A stretch of 22,426 bases of DNA from Rhizophagus sp. LPA8_4_AMF. Taxonomy: Eukaryota; Glomeromycota; Glomeromycetes; Glomerales; Glomeraceae. The stretch covers positions 1 to 22,426 of the forward strand of contig JADRCO010001116.1 of assembly GCA_021464525.1 (NCBI GenBank). The letters run 5' to 3'. Both the position numbers and the translations under genes were made by a program. Below are positions 1 through 10,166 of this stretch, piece after piece; within the stretch, counting starts at the first letter, position 1; each line of letters opens with the position of its first letter. The notes below the pieces were generated by a model. That model was given only the letters and a program-made list of their open reading frames with translations. It was not told where the DNA came from and ran no database searches.

Positions 1-959
1 GATAAATCTATTTTCACCCCAGATAAATCCAGGATAAAATATGGATAAATCCAGGGTTTGATCCAGGGTTTAATCCCAGACTTTTGATCAGTATGGCGCT
101 TTATAATAATTAACTTGTTCAACAGAAGTGACGTAATATAATTTTTTTTTTTTTTCTTTTTTAGTTGTCTACACGTCCTGCATAAAGATAACTATTTAAA
201 TTTAAATAAATTGTATATGTTAAATTAATAATATTATTGTTAAATAAAATTATCCTACAGCCAAATAGGATCATGCTTTTTTCATCATGTTGATATTTTT
301 TTATTAAGCTATAAATAAACTACAATTGCATAATTATTATTGATATTTTTTCAGGTACTAAATAACATGTAAAAGGTAAAAAGGCAACCGGAAATAGTTA
401 TAAGCATGATCATCGGCAGCAGCAGGATAACACAGTTATTTGATAGGTGTGTTAAAATATCATCCGAACTGCTTCGGATCTAACCCCCCTATCAAATAAC
501 TAATACTTAATTTTCACTATTAATCAGAACAATCGGTACTATAATATAATTAGTGCACATTGAAATTGATGCATTTATTTGATTTAATATATAATAAGGT
601 GCTAACGATTGATTGCGTCCCACTTTAAGTTAATTAGCAAAGATTTATTATTTTAATTTTTTTTAATAAATATGTCTAGAAAATTATTAAATTTATTACT
701 TGAAGAGTACACCAAAATCCTTAAACTGGTGAATCTTTTCGTAGTTGTATTTTCAAATAATTAGATAAAAGATGAAAATAATATTATATTAAATTTCAAA
801 ATTAATCATTTTCGTTAAAATATTCAAAATTCTCACCAAGTGAGTATAAAAAAAAATATATGTTATATTTATCTTATTTTTATTAACTAATTATAACTTA
901 ATTTAAACTGAAACTATATACTGTAACTTGAATTTACAAAGAATGATTCTAAGACAAAT
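1..959. other. AT-rich non-coding stretch
   Basis: No coding region could be supported on either strand. The first 85 bases carry short direct repeats: ATCCAGGGTTT occurs at 49-59 and again at 61-71 (period 12), within a run of GATAAATCC-like words, suggesting the end of a repeat family that continues outside the window. A T-run followed by AG near 140-163 resembles a splice acceptor, but no exon can be attached to it. A nested palindrome at 434-501 is listed separately. Confidence 0.5.
434..501. repeat. nested palindrome (hairpin within hairpin)
   Basis: The outer arms 434-453 and 482-501 are inverted copies matching at 18 of 20 positions. Inside them a second perfect inverted repeat has arms ATCCGAA (462-468) and TTCGGAT (473-479) with a 4-base loop. 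The stretch is GC-richer than its surroundings. It could be the terminal structure of a non-autonomous DNA transposon or a solo palindromic repeat. No partner copy is seen in the window. Confidence 0.7.
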
Positions 960-1425
960 ATTGCACTTTTCATCGTTTTAATCGAAGCTGATGAATTATG
1001 TCTTAATGAATTGTGCTCCTATTTTGAAAAAAATATCTTCTTAAAGACAGGGAGTCAGACGTTGTTCTTATCATATACAGTATAATAAATATGAACATAT
1101 CACAATCTTGTGGAAGGAGACTTCACTGAAGCTTATGGAATGAGATATTGCAAAATCTAAAAAATCCAATAAATTACCATCTGATGATAACAAAATGGAC
1201 CAACAAATTTATTCAAAAAAAAAGCATAAGAAGTTTAAGATTATTTCTATAATAATATCTTACAGATTTGACATGTCTACTAAGAGATTCTTCACTTATC
1301 TGTAATTGGATAAAGGTATAAAAAACAAAAGACAAGAAATTACTTGAGATTTTAAATTTACTTGTACGTGGAAGTAGATGTGGATTTGACAAAAATACAT
1401 TTCATAGGCACAAGGGAATGAAGAC
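960..1425 (+). pseudogene. decayed BTB-BACK-TLDc protein gene
   Basis: Fragments in different frames match the intact BTB-BACK-TLDc gene at 10700-12211. At 960-1050 a segment reads IEADELCLNELCSYFEKN, which parallels IAADELLLQELVDYLQNY in the BTB/BACK junction of the intact protein. At about 1297-1395 there is an SNWIDKG-like segment and then LLVRGSRCGFDKNTFH, which parallels the TLDc motif LLLRGSRDGFSPKKFH. The BTB N-terminus, most of BACK and the C-terminal half of TLDc are missing or unrecognisable, and stops and frameshifts interrupt the remainder. It is an old, non-functional copy; the ends given are the limits of visible similarity, not true gene ends. Confidence 0.7.
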
Positions 1426-1554
1426 GAAATTGATCAACAAGCTACTCCAATAAATTAGGTATTTGAATTTTCCCGTCACATTTAATGTATAGCCCAACAA
1501 CACTGTCTTATGTTTTGATTTGATTGCCATTTTTTTATTTTAATTGCCAAAAGT

Positions 1555-2815
1555 ATGAACATGATTCAGTATCAACTATCAAGTGATGGTTCGTATATTA
1601 ATTCTGATTCAAGTTATGAAGTTCAAGATAGTAGATATACATCTCTGACACTACATACTCATGAAGCCTCTTTACTGAAGATACTGAAGATAACAAAGTT
1701 ATTATTACCAATGTTCCTCCGTCATCAAAGAGTTCAGAATTTGATCTATTTGTAAATGATGTTAATAAATTTAGAACTTATATTGAAGAAGCCATACTGC
1801 ACGCTAACAACAAAGGCCTGTATACTGAGTCACATACTCACGAAATCTTACCATTGTCATCTATACTCGTTTTGATCCCAAATTCCTATTCGACAAAAAT
1901 GGTAAAGGTATTTGGTTTATAAATACTTGAATCGATTTACCACGAACATGCGCCAATGTTATCCATAACATTGGATATGGAAATTGAGAGCATATACAAA
2001 ATTGCAGTCAAAACATATTTAAGAGATTCGCGTGGTAGTGCAATTGATTTCTTATGTAAGAATATTGCAAATAGAAGTGAATTAAGGGACGATTTCGGGT
2101 TTATAATGATAGACTTGATAAGATCATTGCCATTTGATAAGATCCGGAATGAACCAAGCGAATTAACTTTAATTACAAACTTTTTAAATAGAATTCAATA
2201 TGAAGGAAGCATTTCACGACCCTGATAAATATCTCGTACAATGGCCAAATACGGCCCTTACAGAAAGTAAAATTAGTAAATTTGGTGCAACAAGAACGAA
2301 ACAACCGGATTTTGTAGTATCAATGAACTATCAGTCCGTGCAACAAACGTGATTTATGTCGGCGAAGATACTGGACTATCGGTAAAAAACAACGTTCATA
2401 AAAATTGTCTTGATTTAATCATAATAGGCGTTTTTATGAAAAACTGTATTGACTCAGCAATTTCACGTGGAGCCGGGATAAAAATATTAGGATTCCAATG
2501 CATTGCATATAAAGTGGATTTCTATGTGCTTAATTTAAGTGGCGAAGGACTATATACAATGAATCATATTGCACAAATTTCTATACCCGAAACAGTAAAG
2601 GGTCTATTTGCTTTTTATAGACGAATTATATATTCTATTAAATATACGAGATATCTTAGTGAGATCTTATGATGTTGATAAACTCAAAAACCCAGGATTA
2701 GCTCCGTTAGAGTTAACAAAATCATTATTCAAAAGGGAAACATTAAATACTCCTGAATTTAACAGAAAACTCGATGTGTGAAAAGGGAATGCCGTTATGG
2801 TTTGGGCGATATTAA
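1555..2815 (+). pseudogene. PD-(D/E)XK-like nuclease-family pseudogene
   Basis: The segment reads as one protein of roughly 400 residues if six lesions are ignored: frame changes near 1675, 2197, 2346, 2613 and 2777, and an in-frame TAA at 1920-1922. Visible pieces include FDLFVNDVNKFRTYIEEAI, a middle part with RDDFGFIMIDLIRSLPFDK, then KQPDFVVS followed by VIYVGEDTG, then NCLDLIIIGVFMKNCIDSA and a C-terminus GMPLWFGRY before TAA at 2813-2815. A PDF followed about 20 residues later by GE, then a hydrophobic core, is what the PD-(D/E)XK nuclease fold shows. I associate this layout with a multi-copy protein family of Mucoromycota fungi. The nuclease assignment is inference; the coding relic itself is seen directly. 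No intron is needed to explain it. Confidence 0.6.
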
Positions 2816-4495
2816 TTTTGTTGTGTATCGATGAAATCACAGGATTAATTATAATAATACACGTGAAAAAATTAATGATAAGACGAAATTAAATATAATT
2901 TCGGCAAGACATTAATTTGTACATATATTGCTTATTTACTGGTAGTTTTATTGGCTAACGGTTACAAATATTTTCTATTCTAGTTATCATAAGTACAACT
3001 AGTTTTTTTAGTTGTGAAATTGAAAATAAAAAATACCTGTTGGTATTTTTATTATGAATTACGAAAAATGAAGAATTCCGTTCGTGATCTGTTTACTAAA
3101 TCTCGTTCGTTCTTTCCTTTCCATTTTTGATAACCGTCATGTGAGTTCTCTTTTACTGCGCCCACCCGCAGCTGCTCTTCAAAGGTCAACTTAATGGTTC
3201 TATAGGTTCCACACTTCCGTCAAAGAAAAATTGTATAGAGCGCTATTGTATCAATGCTTAATTCTCTTGTTGATTATCGCTTCTCCAAAATATTTCAACT
3301 TATTGTTGTATTTCGATAAACCTTTTTCCAAATAAAACTTCCTATAAATGTAAAAATAAAACTATAATAAAACAAATAAAAAAATTGATTTTAATAAAGA
3401 GAAGCTCAAATTCAGTTAGTAAAGTTTTTTTAACTTCATGTAGTAATTTTTCGTCCTTTTTTTTTGACCGTAAAATTTTTTGTTGTGATACTAAAAATAT
3501 TCTTGTACCAATTAATAATAAGTAATAATAGCACATATTGATACTTTTAACAATATTTAATTTTTAGCGTCATCGCAGTCCATATATTCTTTTTTATAAA
3601 ATGTATAAATGAGTCTTAATGTAACTAAAAAAAGAATAATAATTTCCAAAAATAGACTGTCCCTAGTAAAAGTAAACCAAAATCCAACATCAAAAGAGCC
3701 CTTCTCAGTACTAGCCAATAATTGAAAATATACTAATTTAATATGGACTACATAAAACTTGGCTATCTAATATAACGAGCCCCCAACTACAAATTATAGT
3801 ATAATATGGTTTGATTTGTCTTTGTTAAATTTACATTTTACAGTATAATAAAATTAGGAAAACGGAAACCGTTTAAGTCCTTCGCGTTGCATAACTCGCT
3901 GGCATATTTCAAGGGTCATTTAGGTAGTGTTACATAAATCGTGATACATATTCAAAAAAAAGAAAATAAATTGTCGATTGTGACAGGGACAAAAACGGGG
4001 TTAAAACAAATTTTGCTAGTTCAGTACGGTAAATAGTCCTTCGCTAACGCTTCGGACAATTAACAGATTTTATTTAGTAACTGAAAGCGATTGAGTGCTA
4101 CAACACTAGTTTAAATTATATCAGATAAGAAAATTATTGAATATCAGCTTTTATAAAAAATTTCATTTCTTTTAAAATTATTCTTTATGATTTTGAAAAG
4201 AAGCAAATGAAGATTTAATCGTTCTTTATCAATTATATATATCACTTTTACCGGCTGGGAAAACGATCACGAAAAATTAGCTGAACTTGGTAATATCAAA
4301 CATTAATCGATAACTTTTAAATCTACTTTTAAAGAAAAATGTCATCACAAAATAAGCAAATTGAGGCAGTAAATTGACCATACACTCTATCAAATATGTA
4401 TTATTAACTACTGTTTATTTACAAAAGGATATAGAGAACTAATTCAAAAAATTTCTTAATGATTTGGATAATGGTAATTAATTTTATAAAAGCTC
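2816..4495. other. non-coding stretch with possible relics
   Basis: No intact gene is seen. Around 3060-3300 base composition is less AT-rich and short open stretches occur in more than one frame, which could be an old coding relic, but I cannot place it in a family. The 64-codon open frame on the minus strand at 3342-3536 is low-complexity (Lys/Leu/Ile/Phe) and is not accepted. Around 4240-4330 a short open stretch includes GWENDHEKLAELGNIKH and may be the upstream part of the relic at 4496-4690. Confidence 0.35.
3860..4056. repeat. GC-richer repeat-like block
   Basis: A 6-base-arm hairpin (AAACGG 3860-3865 / CCGTTT 3869-3874) is followed by AGTCCTTCGC at 3876-3885, which recurs as AGTCCTTCGC at 4035-4044, continuing into TAACGCTTCGGAC. 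The direct repeats bracket about 150 bases that are non-coding. The block stands out from the AT-rich background and resembles a dispersed repeat element. Element type and exact ends are not determined. Confidence 0.35.
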
Positions 4496-4690
4496 ATGAG
4501 AATTAAAATAATAATTGAAATAATCCCAGCTGGTGCATTTGCTCAAATTACCATCCCCTACCTCATGATTACGCACGGTGCATGGAATAAGTTGAAGATT
4601 ACGTTATGTAGTAAAAGTGAATAAATTAATTTAGATGAAGATCCTGAGGGTCTGTCTATAGAGGTTAACTGTTATAAGATTGATGATTAG
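4496..4690 (+). pseudogene. coding relic, unknown family
   Basis: One frame reads 64 codons from ATG at 4496 to TAG at 4688-4690, broken by a single TAA at 4622-4624. The text is protein-like and not low-complexity: IPAGAFAQITIPYLMITHGAW before the stop (quoted in part) and DEDPEGLSIEVNCYKIDD after it. Upstream, pieces such as ELIQKFLNDLDNGN (about 4435-4475) and GWENDHEKLAELGNIKH (4250-4310) are open in other frames and may belong to the same dead gene. I do not recognise the family. The conserved look across the stop argues for a pseudogenised coding segment rather than chance. Confidence 0.45.
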
Positions 4691-5716
4691 ACAAACCTTG
4701 GTTTTCATTAAAGGATTATTTTATTTTATTTTTTTTGATGAGACCGACTTTGTAAGATTTTTTTTTATTTCATTATAAATCAACAGTAATAAATATTGGA
4801 AAAGCAAGCATATTTTTTATTAATTAAATGAGTACATTACTTTTGTGATAACTTTCTTCCATTTATGGTTTCTTTTTTTGCAAATATATTTCACGCAATT
4901 TTTCCATCTTATTTCTGATTAACGACCTGGTACAAATTTTCATTTATTATTTTTTGATAAACTTTTTACCTTTCCTCGCTTTCACTCTTCTAAATTTTCT
5001 TCCAAAATTCAAGTAATATTCTAATTTTCGTGTTTGTCCACTTGAATGTGAAAAGTAAACATAACAGTCAATTGAACTTTATATTTAATCTTAAACTTCA
5101 ATTTTTTGTTGCTTCCAATTATTAATAAAATAAGGTATTAATAATTATGTTAAATAGGATTAATAATAGACGAAAATATAAATACAAACTGTAGTAAATT
5201 CTGGAAGATCAACTTCTTTAGGAGTAGATGCTGGTTCAATCGTAATCTTAATGAAGAAATATAAGTATTACAGCTGGTTTTGATCAAGTAGTTGTAATTT
5301 TTGATCCGCTGATCCGACTCATGATCTAATTTTAAATGATTTTAATTGGCTAATAAATTTTGTGAAAATCGCAAGTGAACAGGGCTGTAATGGCTTTGCA
5401 ACTTTTTCCTGTTTCCAACGATCATCTATTTATGAGAAAAGCGATATGTATCACGAATTATTTAGATTGTCGCGAGATTATTGCACAAAAGACTATTAAG
5501 GCTGTACGGAATTTAAACATATTTTTTAAGTTTGATTGACATTAATTTAGAATACTTGATACGCCGCATTGGTCTAATGACTAAACGATAACAAAGATAT
5601 TGAACGGGGCTATATCGGTCGAAGACCAATATAGTTGCTTCCATTAAATATGGTAGTAATCACACTATATACTGATTCTAATAACGGATAATCAAATAAT
5701 ATTCAAAGAAATTTTC
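4691..5716. other. AT-rich stretch with an unassigned open segment and a hairpin
   Basis: At 5305-5499 one plus-strand frame is open for 64 codons without an ATG near its start, with protein-like text (for example FQRSSIYEKSDMYHELFRLS) and a TAA at 5497-5499. It could be a relic exon, but no family is recognised. At 5610-5634 an inverted repeat (CTATAT-C-GGTC / GACC-A-ATATAG, one mismatch, 3-base loop) could form a hairpin. The rest is AT-rich with no supportable feature. Confidence 0.35.
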
Positions 5717-5724
5717 TATATAAA
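5717..5724 (+). promoter_or_regulatory. TATA box upstream of the membrane protein pseudogene
   Basis: TATATAAA lies 73 bases before the ATG at 5797, a spacing compatible with a short fungal 5' UTR. It is the best core-promoter candidate in the left half. In such AT-rich DNA the motif alone is weak evidence; the position gives it some weight. Confidence 0.4.
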
Positions 5725-5796
5725 CGTTGAAATTTTCACTTACCCTCTTTTAAAAAAAAATCCTGATATATTTTTTTAACTTCAAATTCACCATAC

Positions 5797-8700
5797 ATGT
5801 GTACAATTTTTCGTCTCGGTGTTACACTAATCGTACTCATAATTTTCTCTAAGCTATTATTACCATGTTCTGCTCAACCACAAGAAGTTCCATTACCTAT
5901 TCCTCCTAGTTCTTTAGGCACTTACACTGATGGAACAATTTTATTCGCTACTGGCGATGTAATGCCACCAGGACTTTTGAAGAGATCCTTTAGTACTTAT
6001 TTTGCTAGTCAGCTTAAAATTACGCTTCATTTCCTTAATACAAATGGAGAATTTAAACATACTGATATTTCATGTAATTGCAATGATTTGCTTGATATAC
6101 GTCCATTAAATCCAAATTATTTACTATTATTAACAAGAGATAGTCCTAGTAACTTAACGGTAAAGATAATGGATTGGACGAATAGGATATTAAGTAATGT
6201 GAGTATAAATGCACAAATTACGGCTATTGGTGCAAGTATGAATGATGCAAGATTTTTTGTAGCTGGAATAAATGGCACACGTCTTTTATACATTGAATAC
6301 GCTATCAATGATAATGAGCAAATAATCGATGGAAGAATAAATAAAAGTATAGAAATTCCTGGAATGATGACGATCAATCAAATCACCTCATTAGACTATA
6401 CATCATGGGGAATTATATTTAAGGAAAGATTAGATGCGGATTATTATAATTATCAACTTTTAATTATTTCACCTGAAACCGAAAATTCAACACTCATAAA
6501 GTTAAATGAAGATAGAATTTCTAGTATTTTATCACAAATTGCTTGTGCTGCTAATAAAAATTTTCAATATTATTGCTTATTTACAAGTTATAATGATTTA
6601 TTATGGGTTAATATACACAATAATTCAAAGATTCAAACCAATTTATTTCCGTCCATTTGTTTTGATTCCGCTAAAGTTTATACCATGCCGAATATTGGCT
6701 TTTTAGTAGAAGTTAAACCACGTACATACATCAAATATATTGCATTGAATATTGAAATTGATTATGAAGATCCAAACAATGCTTTTGGAGAATCGGTAAT
6801 AGATAATAATCAAGACGATATCGATATTGATCCTTTTATACTTCCGAATAATACAATTGTTCGTAGATTAAGAAAAGATAATGAATATAATTTTTTATCT
6901 AAAGGATCGTCTATACCTGAGAAAAATCAAAAAAGTAAGCATAATCGAACAGTATTTACAGTAAATTATGACAATATTTTAATGCTTTTTATTTAATAAT
7001 AGATGGCACATATGGTTTATATAATAATACCCATATTAAAGAAACTTTTCCATCAGATAATGAATTGATTCCTATTGGTACTGATAAAATTAAATTAACA
7101 TTTATCCACACTGTTGATCTAACAGCTGCTGTTAATATCTCAATCCATCTAAAAATCTGATGATAAATATTATTTGCGTCAAACACTTTTATGTACGGAT
7201 CAATATTGTGAGATAGGCGATAATGGTTATTCACTTACCATTAATTTACTTGATATCACTTTTAATACACCAAATTCTAGTTATTCAGTTGAAATTGATG
7301 ATAAATTTCTGAGATACCAAAATGAAAGTGAACCGATTCCTGGTATAAGTCTAGGTAGTTGGATGATTAAAACAGGCATGTATATTTAAATTGTTGACCA
7401 TGTAATTTTGATTACGGTTATTAATATTACTATCTTCTTGTATAGACCCAGATTCAAATAATTACGATTCTGGTGACGATTCTAGTAAGTAAATTTATTA
7501 TTTATTTTTGATTTATTCGAATTATATTTATATATATATATGTATTTTCTTTAGAATATTTAGTTGGAATTATACATTTAACTGTTAATGGCACAAATAT
7601 TATCAGAATCTTAGTGAAACTTTTATTAAACAAATAGGCAAAGAATTTCACATAATATTCCTGTTAATGAATCAAGATTAAACATTTTAAGTGAATTTCT
7701 TGAATATGATAAAATTGATAGAGTGAATATACTATTTATTAAATTTAAAATAGATCCTTCAGATAACAATAGCGTTGATAAAAAAAGTGCAAGACATGTT
7801 TTTGATGATTTTATTAAATTATTTAATTTTAATAATAACATTCAAACATATTTGGATACTAATGATTATACAAAACATATTGATAGAAAATTTAAACCTC
7901 GCGAAGCATGTAAGCATCATTACCATTCATTCATTTTTGTATTTGATTTAATAATTTATTTTGACTTAATTTTGAATAGCTAACTTATGGGACGATATTA
8001 AAATAAATTTACAAGAACTTATTAAAGATAGAATATTTTAGCATTTTTAATATTTTTTATAATTCTGTTGATTGCTTCATATATTTTCGGTCGATGCAAA
8101 ATAAGGAGGTATGTATTGTTTCGGTTCAAGTTGTCATAAATCATTTTTAAAAGTGAAATGAATTAATATATATATATATATATATATATGTTTGCATGTA
8201 CTGTACATTTTTATAGGGATCTAATTTTATCTTTTTTAAAATAACTCTTATTTTTGTTGATATTATAAATGATATTTCATTTGTCATAAAGAATAGATAT
8301 AATTTACGAAGTTTTTTAATTCCAAGGTATTTACTATAGTTTTTTTAAATTTTTACTACCAAAATTAAATTAATTTCATATTTTTTTTTTTGTTGTTTAT
8401 TGTAGTATTATATTTGTTGTCGTTCCATTACTTCTGAATACATTCTTAGCTTTTAATGTATTTATATTTGAATTAACAAAGCATCCAAAATTCAAAGATT
8501 GGTTTGAAAGAACATGCAATCATTATTAGAATAATTACATTATTTGCTTCAGGAAATGTTGAAATACTTCATTTACTTGATTCAAAATTTGCAGGTATTT
8601 CATTATTTGATGCTCCATTTTCTCCAAAAGCATTATATTGGATATTTTGGGGAGGAATTGCAAATATTTTTATTGAAGATATACCACAGTTATTAATTCA

Positions 8701-8960
8701 GGTAAATTTATGATATATATAAATATATTTTTTATTTATTTATTATATATTAAGGTCTATTCTATTTATAGATACTATATGCCATGGCAATTGAAACAGA
8801 TTATGATAATTTGGCCTTTTTTACCTTAGTTACAAGCTCTTTAATATTACTCACAAATGTTATAGGTTCTATTTATGAAATTCTTGCAAAAAAATATGAA
8901 AAGTTACAAAAAGATTATACTAAATACATGAAAGAATTAAAAGACAAAGAAAGAAATTAA
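5797..8960 (+). pseudogene. frameshifted gene for a large secreted-domain, multi-pass membrane protein
   Basis: The first exon encodes 399 residues from ATG at 5797, starting with a signal peptide (hydrophobic core IVLIIFSKLLLPC, likely cut after CSA) and continuing as an Asn-rich extracellular domain with many N-X-S/T sites. The frame then shifts near 6985 and 7155. Introns with good GT-AG ends are inferred at 7380-7445, 7495-7554, 7910-7979, 8109-8216, 8327-8405 and 8702-8771. The C-terminal part has five or six hydrophobic segments, including IIFVVVPLLLNTFLAFNVF and a helix with EDIPQLLIQ, then a lysine/glutamate-rich tail ending at TAA 8958-8960. Further frame changes fall near 7600, 7655, 8037, 8240 and 8505, and one near the first intron. 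I know this architecture as a Rhizophagus-type membrane protein of unknown function; the helix motif recalls XK-related proteins, as inference only. Neighbouring intact genes make sequencing error a less likely cause of the lesions. Confidence 0.65.
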
Positions 8961-9274
8961 AAATAATAATCACATGATATGCGATTTTATCCATTAAGAA
9001 TAGCTGTGGAGGTGTTTACATTGCCCGGTTGATTTTATTTTCTTTGAAGTAGTGTGATGAGGACAAAGGCTTTTTTTTTGAAAAAAAAAAATAATATTTT
9101 AAATGTATGAAATAATTTAAAATATATTTATAACTTTATTTATACAAACTTTATTAAAACTTTATAATCATTTAAACGAAAATAAAGATTAGAATTTCTA
9201 TTAATTTCTATATTCCATTTATAATATATAATATTTATTTTATATCATTCATTATTTAAACAAAGTCATTAAAA
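8961..9274. other. AT-rich intergenic stretch
   Basis: The 3' flank of the membrane-protein pseudogene, with homopolymer runs (T and A runs near 9070-9095). No gene, RNA or repeat could be supported. Confidence 0.5.
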
Positions 9275-9331
9275 TCACTTGTATTCATCATAAATTTCTT
9301 TGGCCATATTTGCACCACAATCTTTAATGTT
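9275..9331 (-). CDS. possible terminal exon, gene unidentified
   Basis: On the minus strand a splice-acceptor-like TTTTTAG immediately precedes 19 codons read from 9331 down to 9275: NIKDCGANMAKEIYDEYK and a TGA stop. The text is amphipathic, mixed in composition and unlike the low-complexity background, and it starts exactly in phase 0 at the acceptor. No upstream exon could be joined to it in the next few hundred bases, where the sequence is full of stops and holds a SINE-like insert, so it may be the stranded last exon of a broken gene. Chance is not excluded. Confidence 0.25.
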   Translation of the reverse strand, partial: NIKDCGANMAKEIYDEYK

Positions 9332-9506
9332 CTAAAAATCAAGCCGTTATGTATAACAGTATAACACGTATTCCGTATTATAATTTATACTATAATCATA
9401 ACTTAATTGTAGTAAAAATTATTTAATATTCATCCAATATTTGAAGAAAGAGAAAAAACAGGATTACGAATTGAAAAGTTTGAATGTTGGCCGAGTGGTG
9501 GATCAC

Positions 9507-9539
9507 ATGACAAATCATATGACAAATTAAATGACAAAT
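9507..9539. repeat. 12-base-period tandem repeat
   Basis: ATGACAAAT occurs three times at 9507, 9519 and 9531, exactly 12 bases apart, with variable 3-base linkers. It lies just after TGGCCGAGTGG (9488-9498), which matches the A-box consensus of tRNA genes. Confidence 0.6.
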
Positions 9540-9568
9540 TTAAATGTAAATGATTTACAGTAAATGAT

Positions 9569-9770
9569 TTTCAATTAAAGGTTCCCACTGTCGTGCATCG
9601 GTCGGGGTGCACGTCAGGTCCATGTTCGATTCAAGTGAGGACCCGGTTTTAGAATTGGGTGAAGGTGTCTTGTTATGACTCTTTTAATTTTTTATCTGTA
9701 ATAGTTATTTTTTGTACTCCTCCTCCTTCAACATAAAATAAAATTAAATAAAATATTTCAATTAAAGGTT
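9569..9770 (+). mobile_element. SINE-like retroposon with 15-base target-site duplication
   Basis: TTTCAATTAAAGGTT occurs at 9569-9583 and again, identical, at 9756-9770, bracketing a 172-base insert (9584-9755). The insert starts GC-rich, contains a hairpin (CGTGCA 9592-9597 / TGCACG 9608-9613) and GTTCGATTC at 9624-9632, which matches the RNA polymerase III B box (GTTCGANNC). This lies inside a GGTCC (9617-9621) / GGACC (9639-9643) stem. It ends in an A-rich tail (about 9731-9755, AAAATAAAATTAAATAAAAT-like). A head with a tRNA-type box, an A-rich tail and a 15-base duplication are the usual marks of LINE-mobilised SINEs. No clear A box lies inside the insert, so the 5' end is probably truncated. 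Confidence 0.6.
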
Positions 9771-10166
9771 TATTGGTATGAAAGAAATATTAAAAATAAT
9801 ACAGAAAGAGAAGAGTATACAAAAATGGAAGAGGAAAAAGATAAAGAAATGAGTTAATAGGAAATTAGCTATTAGAATCTTGCGTTTCTACATAGAAAGT
9901 TAAAGACGTGAGGCCTAGGATTGACACTATTAATTACTATTGTTTTATCAAAAATTTATGATTGTTTTCATCTTTAGATTAGTCTTTTAACATGACCTTT
10001 TTTTCATTTTAAAAGGGTAAATAAGATAAATTCCTCTTTTAGGTATAATCATTTTTCAATTGAAATTTACTTATATTACTTTTTTTTTGAGGGGAAAATT
10101 ATTTCACAATTATTTTTATTAGAAATAATCTTGAATTTTTGATGAATCCAGCAACTTTGATTTTAT

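Noticed and set aside
3342-3536. 64-codon open frame on the minus strand
   Set aside because: Low-complexity Lys/Leu/Phe/Ile text from A/T runs, with no domain or neighbouring gene signal.
6117-7234. Open frames on the minus strand and in other plus frames within the membrane-protein gene (6117-6377, 6506-6706, 6989-7234)
   Set aside because: They overlap the far better-supported coding text of the pseudogene and read as its shadows.
7626-7841. Minus-strand open frame opposite the pseudogene
   Set aside because: Antisense shadow of the plus-strand segment IDRVNILFIKFKID and following residues.
9488-9632. A single tRNA gene spanning the A-box-like word and the B box
   Set aside because: The two boxes are about 135 bases apart, no cloverleaf can be drawn, and the target-site duplication falls between them.
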